Source of the DNA: Candidatus Phycosocius bacilliformis
Lineage (GTDB): Bacteria; Pseudomonadota; Alphaproteobacteria; Caulobacterales; Aquidulcibacteraceae
DNA length: 64,000 nt
Assembly: GCF_003112735.1 (NCBI RefSeq)
Contig: NZ_BFBR01000011.1
Location: 1 to 64,000, forward strand
Direction of reading: 5' to 3'
The stretch's first letter is position 1, and every line of letters begins with the position of its first letter. A model generated the notes under the pieces. That model did no database searches. It was not told where the DNA came from and saw only the letters and a list, made by a program, of their open reading frames with translations. The position numbers and the translations under genes are program-made. Positions 7,797 to 16,705 of the stretch are shown here, piece after piece.

Positions 7797-9239
7797 ATGC
7801 ATGAAGAAGCCGCCCACCTGAGTCAGGATGTCCTGACCCGCTCCCCCGATGTTGTCGCAGGGGCCACAGATGCCGCGCAAGCCGATGCTGCGGGCAAGAC
7901 GCTGTTCATCCAGACCTATGGCTGCCAGATGAATGTCTATGACAGCGAACGCATGGCCGATGTGTTGCGTCCGCTGGGCTATCGCCAAGTTGACCGACCC
8001 GACACGGCCAATCTGGTCGTGCTTAATACATGCCACATTCGCGAAAAGGCGACCGAAAAAGTCTATTCTGAGATCGGTCGGCTCAAGGCGCACAAAGATG
8101 TCATGGCCCAAAAGGGCGATCACATGACGATTGCAATTGCTGGCTGCGTTGCCCAAGCCGAAGGCGAAGAGATTATGCGCCGGGCCCCGGCCGTTGATCT
8201 GGTGGTCGGTCCGCAAGCCTATCATAAACTGCCTGAATTGATTGCACGCGCGGCGCGCGCCAGTGGTGAGCGGCTGGAGACCAGTTTTGAGGCGGTTGAA
8301 AAGTTTGACGCCCTGCCGACCGCCCGCGCGCCCGAAGGCCCGTCGGCCTTCCTGTCGGTTCAAGAGGGCTGCGACAAATTCTGCACATTCTGCGTGGTTC
8401 CCTATACGCGGGGGGCGGAATATTCCCGCAATGTGGATTCCATCATTGCTGAAGCCCGCGGTCTGGCCCGGCAAGGCGTCCGCGAGATCACGCTTCTGGG
8501 TCAAAATGTGAATGCCTATCACGGCCAAGGGCCACAGTTGGAAGGTTCCAACACATGGTCTTTGGCGCAATTGGTGCGTCATTTGGCCAAGATCGGTGGG
8601 ATTGAGCGGATCCGCTACACGACTTCCCACCCGTGCGACATGGGCGATGATCTGATTGCCGCCCATGGCGAGGTGCCCGAACTTATGCCCTATCTGCATC
8701 TGCCCGTGCAGTCTGGGTCCAACAAAATCCTCAAAGCGATGAATCGCAAGCATTCGGTTGAAAGCTATCTCGAGACGTTGGCCAAGGTGCGCCAAGCCCG
8801 GCCGGACATTGCTTTGGCATCTGATTTCATTGTGGGTTTTCCTGGCGAGACGGAACAGGATTTTGAAGACACCATGGAACTGGTGCGCGCGGTTGGCTAT
8901 GCTGGGGCCTTCAGTTTCAAATATTCCCGACGTCCGGGTACGCCGGCGGCTGAAATGTATGGCCAGGTCGACCCAGAGGTCGCCGATGATCGTCTTCAGC
9001 GTCTACAAGCCCTAATCCTTGACCAGCAGCGGGCGTTCAATACGTCCAAGGTCGGGCAAACGTTCGATGTGTTGTTTACCGGCAAAGGCCGCAACGAGGG
9101 CCAAATTCTCGGGCGCAGTCCGTGGCTGCAATCGGTCCATGTGCAGGGCCCTGAGGCGCTGATTGGTCAATTGCATCGTGTCCGCATCATTGCCACAGCC
9201 TCAAATTCCCTGACTGGGGAATTGGTGATCTCGTCTTGA
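7797..9239 (+). CDS. miaB: tRNA-2-methylthio-N6-dimethylallyladenosine synthase
   Basis: A 480-residue radical-SAM methylthiotransferase that adds the 2-methylthio group to i6A37 of tRNAs. It has an N-terminal MTTase domain with cluster cysteines in QTYGCQMN (Cys43), NTCHIR and AGCVAQ; the radical-SAM motif Cys192-x3-Cys196-x2-Cys199 (EGCDKFCTFC); and a C-terminal TRAM domain. NTCHIREKATEKVYSEIG distinguishes MiaB from RimO, which is also in this window. The N-terminus is about 30 residues longer than E. coli MiaB. First gene of a miaB-phoH/ybeY-corC-lnt operon with overlapping stops and starts. Confidence 0.95.
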   Translation: MHEEAAHLSQDVLTRSPDVVAGATDAAQADAAGKTLFIQTYGCQMNVYDSERMADVLRPLGYRQVDRPDTANLVVLNTCHIREKATEKVYSEIGRLKAHKDVMAQKGDHMTIAIAGCVAQAEGEEIMRRAPAVDLVVGPQAYHKLPELIARAARASGERLETSFEAVEKFDALPTARAPEGPSAFLSVQEGCDKFCTFCVVPYTRGAEYSRNVDSIIAEARGLARQGVREITLLGQNVNAYHGQGPQLEGSNTWSLAQLVRHLAKIGGIERIRYTTSHPCDMGDDLIAAHGEVPELMPYLHLPVQSGSNKILKAMNRKHSVESYLETLAKVRQARPDIALASDFIVGFPGETEQDFEDTMELVRAVGYAGAFSFKYSRRPGTPAAEMYGQVDPEVADDRLQRLQALILDQQRAFNTSKVGQTFDVLFTGKGRNEGQILGRSPWLQSVHVQGPEALIGQLHRVRIIATASNSLTGELVISS

Positions 9240-10723
9240 CCCGCCGCCGGAAGGCTGAAGAAGGCCGTGTGGCCTTGATTAATGCGGGCCTTGTTCCGTT
9301 GGTGGCTGGGCCTGCCCACCGTAATCTGACGTTGGTGGAAGAGGCTTTTGGCGTGGATATCACTGCCCAAGGCGGCGACATTCTGATCCATGGCGACGAC
9401 CCGGTTTCGATCCAGCATGCCCATGAAGCATTGCAGGCTTTGATCGAAAAGGCGGAAGCCGGCGGTGCTTTGTCTCTGCCGGATGTGCGATCAGCCATCA
9501 CCTTTGTGCGGGCCGGAACGCGCGCGCGCAGCGGTGCCCTGGCACTGCCCGGTCGGCGCGCCGACATCAAGCCGCGCACGCCCACGCAAGCCATCTATTT
9601 GGATGCGCTGATGGGGGGTGAGTTTGACCTTGTTTTCGGGGTCGGCCCGGCAGGCACTGGCAAGACTTTTCTGGCTGTGGCGGTCGGGGTTGCCATGTTG
9701 CTCGAAGGGCGTGTTTCACGCGTTGTGGTGACCCGGCCTGCGGTGGAAGCTGGCGAGCGGCTCGGCTTCCTGCCGGGTGATCTGGAAGAAAAAGTGGACC
9801 CCTATCTCCAGCCGATTTGGGATGCTTTCAAAATGCTTCTGGGCGCAGCCCAACTTGAACGGCGCAAAGCTGCGGGGGAAATCGAGGTCGCACCACTGGC
9901 TTTCATGCGGGGCCGCACATTGTCTGACGCTTTTGTGATCGTCGATGAAGCGCAGAACACCACGCGCATGCAGATGAAAATGTTGCTGACCAGACTGGGC
10001 GAGGGATCGCGCATGGCTGTCAATGGCGATCCGAGCCAGATCGACTTGCCGCGTGCGGCAGAGTCTGGTTTGCCCCATGCCTTGCGCATCTTGCGCCGGG
10101 TTGAGGGGATGAAGACTGTGCATTTCAGCGCCGAAGACGTCGTTCGCCACCCACTCGTCGGCCGGATTGTGGCCGCGTATGAACGCGACAGCGATGGGCC
10201 GACGCCAGAAAGGGCGGAAAAACCTGTGTTATCTCAAGTCAGTTTTGCGGCTGAAACCCAAGTTGACTCAGATGGCTGGGCCGGGGTGTTTGGCTCTGAC
10301 ATTGCCAATGAGGTACAAAACATTGTGACGGCGGTGGCTGGCTTTTTTGAGCCTTCCGTTCAGTCAGTGGCGGTACTCTTGACTGATGATGCACGGGTTC
10401 AGGCCCTCAATGCACAGTGGCGGCAACAGGATAAGCCGACCAATGTCCTGTCGTTCCCGGCAGCTGAAAGTCTCAGTGATATATCCCTCGCTGGTGAAAT
10501 CGGGCTTGGTGATATTGCCTTGGCCTATGAGACCTGTGCCCGTGAAGCCGCCGAACAGGGCAAAAGCTTGAAACATCACGCCACCCACCTGCTTGTGCAT
10601 GGCCTATTACATCTTTTAGGATATGATCATGAAGCCGATGATGATGCGGCAGAGATGGAAGGCTTAGAGAGAGAGATTTTGGCAAGCCTAGGCATTGCCG
10701 ATCCCTACCAAACCCATGACTGA
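9236..10723 (+). CDS. Fused PhoH-like ATPase and rRNA maturation endoribonuclease YbeY
   Basis: One 495-codon frame carrying two proteins normally made separately. Residues 1-320 are a PhoH-like P-loop ATPase: Walker A GPAGTGKT at about 137-144, TRPAVEAGERLGFLPGDLEEKVDPY, Walker B FVIVDEAQN at about 231-239, and GDPSQIDLP. Residues 335-495 are YbeY, a metal-dependent endonuclease in 16S rRNA 3'-end processing: DKPTNVLSFP and the HGLLHLLGYDH zinc motif. The TTG start at 9236 overlaps the miaB stop. An in-frame GTG at 10226 after a purine-rich stretch could allow separate YbeY synthesis. The corC start overlaps the end. Confidence 0.9.
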   Translation: MTRRRKAEEGRVALINAGLVPLVAGPAHRNLTLVEEAFGVDITAQGGDILIHGDDPVSIQHAHEALQALIEKAEAGGALSLPDVRSAITFVRAGTRARSGALALPGRRADIKPRTPTQAIYLDALMGGEFDLVFGVGPAGTGKTFLAVAVGVAMLLEGRVSRVVVTRPAVEAGERLGFLPGDLEEKVDPYLQPIWDAFKMLLGAAQLERRKAAGEIEVAPLAFMRGRTLSDAFVIVDEAQNTTRMQMKMLLTRLGEGSRMAVNGDPSQIDLPRAAESGLPHALRILRRVEGMKTVHFSAEDVVRHPLVGRIVAAYERDSDGPTPERAEKPVLSQVSFAAETQVDSDGWAGVFGSDIANEVQNIVTAVAGFFEPSVQSVAVLLTDDARVQALNAQWRQQDKPTNVLSFPAAESLSDISLAGEIGLGDIALAYETCAREAAEQGKSLKHHATHLLVHGLLHLLGYDHEADDDAAEMEGLEREILASLGIADPYQTHD

Positions 10724-11642
10724 CGACCCCTCCAGTAGTAGCAACACCAAAAAGCCCAGTCTCTGGAAACGGTGGACGCAGAAATTGCGTCGCCAAAACG
10801 CCTATGCAGGGCTTGATCCGGCCGAACTTTTACGTGAACGCGCTCAATCGGGTGAAACGATTGAACGCAATCAGAAAGACATGATCGTTAAGGCTGCCAG
10901 CTTTGACCGCTTGTCCGTAAATGATGTGATGGTACCCCGCGCGGATATCACGGCGGTAGATATCGACATGACCTTGGGCGAAGTTGCCCGCATGTTCGAA
11001 ATTCATCAGCACTCGCGCATGCCAGTCTATGCCGAAAATCTCGACACACCTCTTGGCTTTGTCCATGTCAAAGACATCTTGGCACTGCTGATTCCCGATG
11101 AGGCAGGTCAGATCAAAGCCAAGCTCGACGATCTTGTCCTGCCGCGCCTCAAGCGTGACCTTCTCTATGTGCCGATCTCGATGAAACTGCCCAATCTGCT
11201 TTTGCAGATGCGGGCTAAGCGCTGTCACATGGCGCTGGTGATCGATGAATATGGCGGAACCGATGGCTTGGTGACCATTGAAGATCTGGTTGAAGAAATT
11301 ATTGGCGATATCGATGACGAACATGATGATCTGGATCAAGATTTGATCGTTGATACCGGCAATGGCGTCTGGGAAGCCGATGCACGGGTAGAGCTAGACG
11401 AGTTTTCTGAGCGCGCCGGCGTCGACCTGACGTTGGAGGACATGGAAGACGATATCGATACATTGGGCGGTCTAGTGTTCGCTTTGGCTGGACGTGTTCC
11501 CCCGCGCGGCGAGATTTTACATCATCCTACCGGATTCGATCTTGAAGTGATTGATGCCGATCCCCGCCGCATCAAGCGCGTCCGCATCCGTTCGGCAATG
11601 GCGGTGGAAGCCGCTAACCCGTCACAGGCCCCGACGGCGTGA
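10716..11642 (+). CDS. corC: CorC/HlyC-type CBS-pair protein
   Basis: 308 residues without membrane segments: a basic N-terminus, two CBS domains (about 55-175, beginning VNDVMVPRADITAVDID) and a C-terminal CorC_HlyC domain (about 190-285) with MALVIDEYGGTDGLVTIEDLVEEIIGDI. Such proteins are linked to Mg2+/Co2+ resistance, but the biochemical role is unsettled. ATG 10716 overlaps the YbeY stop by 8 bp; the gene order ybeY-corC-lnt is widely conserved. Confidence 0.88.
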   Translation: MTDDPSSSSNTKKPSLWKRWTQKLRRQNAYAGLDPAELLRERAQSGETIERNQKDMIVKAASFDRLSVNDVMVPRADITAVDIDMTLGEVARMFEIHQHSRMPVYAENLDTPLGFVHVKDILALLIPDEAGQIKAKLDDLVLPRLKRDLLYVPISMKLPNLLLQMRAKRCHMALVIDEYGGTDGLVTIEDLVEEIIGDIDDEHDDLDQDLIVDTGNGVWEADARVELDEFSERAGVDLTLEDMEDDIDTLGGLVFALAGRVPPRGEILHHPTGFDLEVIDADPRRIKRVRIRSAMAVEAANPSQAPTA

Positions 11643-13195
11643 CGACGCAGCCTAACGCCCAACCTTTCTGGCTGTCTGGTCTCATCAGTACCGGATTGGG
11701 GGCGTTGGCCGTATTGGGCCATGCACCTTTCCATATTTGGCCCGCCTTTGCCTTCGCTTTGTGTGGACTTATCCTGCTTCTGGACGGGGCTTTTCTGAGC
11801 GCGCGCCCTAAGCGATCCGCCTTTTGGCGGGCTTGGGCTTGGGGATTTGGCTATTTCTTGGCCGGCATGTTCTGGGTCGGCAATGCTTTTCTGGTTGATG
11901 CGGAGAAGTTTGCCACTTTGATGCCGTTTGCGGTCGCGGCTTTGCCAGCAGGCTTAGCATTGTTCTGGGGGCTCGCTGGGCTGGTTGCTGCTCGGTTTTG
12001 GAGTTCCGGCCTCTCACGTCTGATTGTTTTTGCCACGTGCGTAGCAGCCGTCGAATATGCGCGTGGCCATGTGTTTACCGGCCTACCTTGGAATTTGCCG
12101 GCCTATATCTGGAAGCCGGGCGGGGCCATTAGCCAGGTGGCAGCCTTGATTGGTCCTTATGGTCTCACGCTCATAAGCTTGTTTGTCTTGAGCTTGCCAT
12201 TGATATTGATCAGCACCGCGACGGTACGTGCCCAAGCGGCTTATGGTGGCGTGGGTCTTGTCCTCATTCTGGCGTGCTTTGGCTATGGTGCCTTGAAACT
12301 TCAGGCCGAAGGCCCGGTTTCCGCGCAAACTGGCACAGGGCCGGTCATCGCTGCCGGACAAGCGGGCTTTTCTCAAAAAGAAGTCTGGGACCCGGCCAAT
12401 ACCACCCGTGTGGTCACCACCTATCTTGATCTCCTCGAAACACCTGACGCCGAAAAGGCTGATATTCTTGTCTGGCCGGAAGGTGCTTTTCCATTTCTCT
12501 TGCTCGAAGAGCCTGTCGTTCTCGAGGCAATTCAAGGCCGTTTGGGTGATCGGACGCTTGCCTTAGGTTCCATCCGCCGTGACCTGCTGGCAGGGCAAGC
12601 GCGCTACAACAACTCAATCCTTGTTTTTGACGTCGAAGACGGCGGCCTGACCACGCGGGCCGTCTATGACAAATATCACTTGGTTCCTTTTGGTGAATAT
12701 CTGCCGTTTCGGACAATTTTTGAGAAGTTCGGAATTGCAAGTCTGGTTGCCTATGACGGCGAAATGACACCAGGTGTCGGGCCCGGAACATTGGCCGTGC
12801 CAAAGGCACCACTCGCCGATCCCCGCGTCTGTTATGAAATTGTCTTTCCGCACTTTAATCCGAAGGCGACCGACCAAGCGGCTTGGATTCTCAATGTATC
12901 GGTGGACGCTTGGTATGGTGATCTTTTGGGGCCAGATCAGCATTATGCGCAAGCTCGCTATCGGGCGATTGAGACGGGTATGCCGGTTGTGCGCGCGGCG
13001 AGTGGGGGGTGGTCAGCCATTGTGGACCGCCTTGGTCGTCCGGTTGCCGAGCATCGCACCGGTGCGGGCTATGCCACTGCCAGGTTGCCCGCTTTCAAAG
13101 GTTCCAGCCCTTACGCGCGTATCGGGGATTGGGCTTTCTTGATTTTATGTGTTGGTTTTGGCGTTTTCGCTCTGTGGTCGCACAAACGCCATTGA
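11639..13195 (+). CDS. lnt: Apolipoprotein N-acyltransferase
   Basis: A 518-residue inner-membrane enzyme that N-acylates the diacylglyceryl-cysteine of lipoproteins, the last step of lipoprotein maturation. About six N-terminal helices (to residue 225) are followed by a periplasmic nitrilase-type domain (about 235-490) with the Glu-Lys-Cys triad regions WPEGAFP, YDKYHLVPFGEY and DPRVCYEIVFP, then a final helix. The GTG start overlaps the corC stop (GTGA, 11639-11642). Confidence 0.93.
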   Translation: MTTQPNAQPFWLSGLISTGLGALAVLGHAPFHIWPAFAFALCGLILLLDGAFLSARPKRSAFWRAWAWGFGYFLAGMFWVGNAFLVDAEKFATLMPFAVAALPAGLALFWGLAGLVAARFWSSGLSRLIVFATCVAAVEYARGHVFTGLPWNLPAYIWKPGGAISQVAALIGPYGLTLISLFVLSLPLILISTATVRAQAAYGGVGLVLILACFGYGALKLQAEGPVSAQTGTGPVIAAGQAGFSQKEVWDPANTTRVVTTYLDLLETPDAEKADILVWPEGAFPFLLLEEPVVLEAIQGRLGDRTLALGSIRRDLLAGQARYNNSILVFDVEDGGLTTRAVYDKYHLVPFGEYLPFRTIFEKFGIASLVAYDGEMTPGVGPGTLAVPKAPLADPRVCYEIVFPHFNPKATDQAAWILNVSVDAWYGDLLGPDQHYAQARYRAIETGMPVVRAASGGWSAIVDRLGRPVAEHRTGAGYATARLPAFKGSSPYARIGDWAFLILCVGFGVFALWSHKRH

Positions 13196-13210
13196 CAGCC
13201 GATGATCTTG

Positions 13211-13229
13211 ATTCAAATATTGGTTGAAT
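13211..13229. promoter_or_regulatory. Inverted repeat before the XRE regulator (candidate autoregulatory operator)
   Basis: A perfect dyad ATTCAA-N7-TTGAAT lies 15 bp before the ATG of the helix-turn-helix gene in an AT-rich pocket of GC-rich sequence. Position and symmetry suit autoregulation by the dimeric XRE protein, which is an inference. Confidence 0.4.
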
Positions 13230-13243
13230 TCCAATTATGAGCT

Positions 13244-13651
13244 ATGTCAAATCATCGTCGTTCCACCTCCGTAGATGCATATGTCGGCTGCCGTCTTAAG
13301 CAGAGGCGGGAAGATCTTGGTTTGAGCCAAGAGAAATTGGCCGAGTTGCTCGGACTATCATTCCAGCAAGTTCAGAAATATGAGCGCGGTTTGAACAGGG
13401 TTGGGGCCAGCCGCCTGTTTCAATTGTGCAATATTTTGCGCGTCGAACCGTCTTTCTTCTTTGATGGGCTTGGACTCGAGCCTAGCCCCGGCGTGACTGA
13501 AGCCCCATCCGACAGCGAAACTTTGTCGACCGCGAACCTCTTGGCAACACCTGGCGCGCTTGAATTGCTCGCCGACTATAGTCGTCTCGGCTCACAGGCC
13601 AAACGGCGCAAAGTGCTCGAACTCATCAAACTTCTGGCAGATGATGAATAG
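13244..13651 (+). CDS. XRE-family helix-turn-helix transcriptional regulator
   Basis: 135 residues. An N-terminal Cro/C1-type HTH (about 15-72) reads RLKQRREDLGLSQEKLAELLGLSFQQVQKYERG, followed by an alphaproteobacterial-type acidic linker and a C-terminal helix ending KRRKVLELIKLLADDE. In many alphaproteobacteria a similar gene sits between lnt and metK-trmB; here trmB follows directly and metK is missing. A dyad just upstream (13211-13229) may be its operator. Confidence 0.85.
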   Translation: MSNHRRSTSVDAYVGCRLKQRREDLGLSQEKLAELLGLSFQQVQKYERGLNRVGASRLFQLCNILRVEPSFFFDGLGLEPSPGVTEAPSDSETLSTANLLATPGALELLADYSRLGSQAKRRKVLELIKLLADDE

Positions 13652-13729
13652 GGGAAAGGCTGGCAGCGGCAGGGCTTGATCCTGATATTCCTGCTGGTGG
13701 CACGATGTCTGAAAAGGCATAAGCAGCCC

Positions 13730-14446
13730 ATGCAAAAGCCAGATTTTTCCGCCCCAAAAGCCTATGGTCCTCTGCGTTCGTTCGGACGGGTGCGAGGGCG
13801 GGCCTTGTCTGACCGGCAAACCCAATTGTTTGACACACTATTCCCAACCTTGGCCATTCCTGCCGAGCCTGACAGCCCGCTTGATCCACGTGACTGGATG
13901 GCTGACGCCCAGGCGATTGAATTTGAAATTGGTTTTGGTGGGGCAGAGCATTTGATTGGACAAGCAATCCGGCATCCGCACCATCTTTTTCTGGGCGCTG
14001 AGCCGTTTCAGGAAGGCGTAGCAAAAGCTTTAGTTGGCATTGAAGATCACGGATTGAACAATGTCCGGCTGCTGGCGTCAGATGCCAGGCCTGTGTTGCA
14101 GGCGCTGGTGCCCCACTGCTTGGATAGGCTAACCATCTTGTTTCCCGATCCGTGGCACAAGGCCCGCCATAACAAGCGCCGCTTGATCCAACCGTCATTT
14201 CTCGAGGCAGCCCATCGGGCCCTCAAGCCGGGCGGTCAGTTACGCTTTGCCACTGATTGGGCTGATTATGCTGCTTGGACAATCGAGAAGGTTACCCAAC
14301 ACGGCGGCTTTGAATGGCTGGCGGAGACCGCCCATGACTGGCGCACCCCGCCAGATGATCACATTACAACCCGCTATGAAACCAAGAAATTGGGCGATTG
14401 TGCACCAATTTTCTTGTTGTTTACCGCCCGCCCGCAGGGGATGTAA
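13730..14446 (+). CDS. trmB: tRNA (guanine-N7-)-methyltransferase
   Basis: A 238-residue class I SAM-dependent methyltransferase that makes m7G46 in tRNA. It has the SAM-binding EIGFGGAEHLI, FLGAEPFQEGVAKAL, and the family signature FPDPWHKARHNKRRL, ending TRYETKK. ATG 13730 is chosen; the 18 residues in frame before it (from 13676) are hydrophobic and unlike the family N-terminus. The 3' end overlaps the convergent ABC gene by 26 bp. Confidence 0.93.
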   Translation: MQKPDFSAPKAYGPLRSFGRVRGRALSDRQTQLFDTLFPTLAIPAEPDSPLDPRDWMADAQAIEFEIGFGGAEHLIGQAIRHPHHLFLGAEPFQEGVAKALVGIEDHGLNNVRLLASDARPVLQALVPHCLDRLTILFPDPWHKARHNKRRLIQPSFLEAAHRALKPGGQLRFATDWADYAAWTIEKVTQHGGFEWLAETAHDWRTPPDDHITTRYETKKLGDCAPIFLLFTARPQGM

Positions 14447-15371
14447 GCGACACGAAGACATCTTCGAGATTTGGTTCTTCAATACGGAGGTCGCGAATCT
14501 GCACACCTGATCCCATGGCCTGGGTCAGAAGGGCTTCCACGCTTTGCTCTTTCGGCCGATAATGAATCGCCAATGATCCATCCGGACGCAGAACTGTGTC
14601 CAGACCATTCAAACCAGCTGGTATTTGCTTCAACGCCTCAACCGGTGTGATCACCACGGCCTTGCGGTCAAGGCGGGTCAAGAGCTTGGCAGTTGGTTCA
14701 CAGGCAATCAGCTGGCCCTGATCGATAATGGCGATGTTATCGCACAATTCCTGTGCCTCTTCGAGATAATGGGTTGTGAGGACGATTGTGACGCCGCGCT
14801 CCTTATTGAGCATGGTGACATAGTCCCACAAGGAGCGACGCAATTCGACGTCAACCCCGGCAGTGGGCTCGTCCAAGATCACGACCGGGGGATTGTGCAC
14901 CAAAGCCTTGGCAATCAGCAGACGCCGCTTCATGCCTCCCGACAACAAACGCGAATAGGTGTCGCGTTTGTCGGCCAAGCCAACTGCCTCCAGCAATTCC
15001 ATTGAACGACGTTCCTTGGGTGGCACACCGTAAAAGCCGGCCTGCAATTCCAAGGTTTCAAACGGCGTAAAGAAGGCATCAAAGCTGATTTCTTGCGGAA
15101 CGATGCCAATGGCGGCCTTTGCTGCCCGATGATCCTTATCAATATCGGTATCCCAGATGCGCACCACGCCGGACGTCTTGATGACGAGACCAGCCAGAAT
15201 ATTGATGAATGTCGACTTTCCTGCACCATTGGGACCCAGCAACCCAAAAATTGAGCCTTTGGGAATGGCCAGATCCAACCCTTTTAGCGCATGCTTTTCT
15301 GGAGACTTTCCACTGGCGGCATAGATTTTTTGAAGCCCGCGGGCTTCGATCGCATAGGGAGTCTGGCTCAT
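14421..15371 (-). CDS. ABC transporter ATP-binding protein (YadG/CcmA-like), no permease nearby
   Basis: A 316-residue ATPase: Walker A GPNGAGKST at 46-54, Q-loop VPQE, signature LSGGMKRRL (Met where Gln is usual), Walker B VVILDEPTAGVD, H-loop TTHYLEEA, and a C-terminal domain (230-316) ending EPNLEDVFVSLT as in YadG-type exporters. These normally work with an ABC-2 permease encoded next door, but the flanking genes are trmB and a zinc-finger gene, so the partner must lie elsewhere. ATG 15371 gives the usual N-terminus. Confidence 0.88.
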   Translation of the reverse strand: MSQTPYAIEARGLQKIYAASGKSPEKHALKGLDLAIPKGSIFGLLGPNGAGKSTFINILAGLVIKTSGVVRIWDTDIDKDHRAAKAAIGIVPQEISFDAFFTPFETLELQAGFYGVPPKERRSMELLEAVGLADKRDTYSRLLSGGMKRRLLIAKALVHNPPVVILDEPTAGVDVELRRSLWDYVTMLNKERGVTIVLTTHYLEEAQELCDNIAIIDQGQLIACEPTAKLLTRLDRKAVVITPVEALKQIPAGLNGLDTVLRPDGSLAIHYRPKEQSVEALLTQAMGSGVQIRDLRIEEPNLEDVFVSLTSPAGGR

Positions 15372-15473
15372 GAATTCTGCCTTGGCGGACACGTTGACGG
15401 ACAGGGTCGTTGGGCACTAATTACGTCGCTCTAAAGCCCGTAGCAATCACGCTGCTGTGAGAGATGTCGACGA

Positions 15474-15680
15474 ATGTCTGTAGCCACCACGTCAAAGCCT
15501 CGCCAACCGATCGAAACCATTTATGTCGACGGCCATCGTGTCGCCTGTGATGGCGGTGGCGGTGCACTTGGCCATCCCAAAGTCTGGTACGAAATGGGCG
15601 ATGATGGCGAGGTTGAGTGCCTATATTGCGGTCGGGTCTATGTCAGCAGGTCGCAGGCGGGGGATTCGCACGACGCTTAA
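15474..15680 (+). CDS. Zinc-finger (zf-CHCC) domain protein
   Basis: A 68-residue protein with a single CHCC zinc site: Cys25, His34, Cys49 and Cys52 within VACDGGGGALGHPKVWYEM and VECLYCGR. The domain is shared with the mitochondrial complex I subunit NDUFS6, and alphaproteobacterial copies are thought to be related. Divergent from the ABC ATPase; the end overlaps the tadC stop by 4 bp, convergent. Confidence 0.88.
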   Translation: MSVATTSKPRQPIETIYVDGHRVACDGGGGALGHPKVWYEMGDDGEVECLYCGRVYVSRSQAGDSHDA

Positions 15681-16696
15681 CGTGCCGCCACAGCACCTGG
15701 ACCCTTTCCGCCATTCATGTTCTGATATTGAATGTAAGCCGGGGTCAGGATCACAATAAACAAGACCGGCAAGAAGAAGACAATCATCGGCACCGTCAAT
15801 TTGGCGGGCAGCGCAGCAGCCTTTTTTTCGGCTTCGGTCATCCTCAGTTCGCGATTTTCCTTCGCCATCACGCGCAAGGCCGCACCCAACGGTGTGCCGT
15901 AACGCTCAGCCTGAATCAGGGCTGTCGCCACGCCCTTTACCCCGGGGTGATTGGTGCGTTTGGCAAGGTTTTCATACGCCACACGACGATCTTGCAGATA
16001 AGACAATTCGGCGGTGGTCAGGCCTAATTCCTCAGCCAGTTCGATTGAGGACGTGCCAATTTCCTGACCCACCCGCTGGAACGCCCCTTCGATCGACATG
16101 CCCGACTCCACGCAGATCAGCAACAGGTCGAGCGCATCTGGAAAGGCGCGCATAATGGATTGCCGCCGCTTTGTGGCGATATTCTTCACAATCAGATTGG
16201 GCAGATAAAAGCCAGCAGCACAGGCCCCCACGGCGACAATGAGGCGCATATTGCTCGACATATCTTTGCCAAAGAAGGTCACATAGCTCAATGCAAGCAG
16301 GAAGAAGGTGATCGGGGTGGCAAATCGGGCAAAATAGAAAACCGAGACGGGTCCGGGTCCGCGCAGACCGGCTTCCATCAGATTTTGCGTCACATTGGGA
16401 TCTTCCAGCAGTTTTTGCAGGTTCAAGGCGTCCACAATGGACTTCCAGGGCCCCTTTGCCTTCTGCCGCAAGGTCCCGCGCTCGGCTTGTTCTTGGGCGA
16501 TGGTGGCACGGTTGCGACGGCGCATCGCTTCGCGGTCAGCTGCAACCGCTTTCATGCGTGCAGACAAATTGTCGGTTTTCCACAAAGGTTGGGCAACCGT
16601 CAGGGCCGTGATCAAAAGGCCAACAGCCAAAATGACAGACCCCACCAGATTGGGGTCTGTGGCCATTTTGGCAAATTCCTTGATCTCTTCAAACAT
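15677..16696 (-). CDS. tadC: Tad pilus inner-membrane platform protein TadC
   Basis: 339 residues, a type II secretion F-domain protein. One helix near the N-terminus, two in the middle (about 120-165) and one near the C-terminus (about 300-325) flank a cytoplasmic helical domain with FPDALDLLLICVESGMSIEGAFQRVGQEI. With TadB it forms the platform on which the CpaF ATPase acts. Last gene of the minus-strand operon, 9 bp after tadB. Confidence 0.9.
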   Translation of the reverse strand: MFEEIKEFAKMATDPNLVGSVILAVGLLITALTVAQPLWKTDNLSARMKAVAADREAMRRRNRATIAQEQAERGTLRQKAKGPWKSIVDALNLQKLLEDPNVTQNLMEAGLRGPGPVSVFYFARFATPITFFLLALSYVTFFGKDMSSNMRLIVAVGACAAGFYLPNLIVKNIATKRRQSIMRAFPDALDLLLICVESGMSIEGAFQRVGQEIGTSSIELAEELGLTTAELSYLQDRRVAYENLAKRTNHPGVKGVATALIQAERYGTPLGAALRVMAKENRELRMTEAEKKAAALPAKLTVPMIVFFLPVLFIVILTPAYIQYQNMNGGKGPGAVAAR

Positions 16697-16705
16697 GCCC
16701 TTGTC

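Noticed and set aside
7689-8795. A 368-codon open frame antisense to miaB
   Set aside because: MiaB on the plus strand has all its motifs; the antisense frame has no ribosome site and a low-complexity His/Gly-rich composition typical of shadow frames in GC-rich codons.
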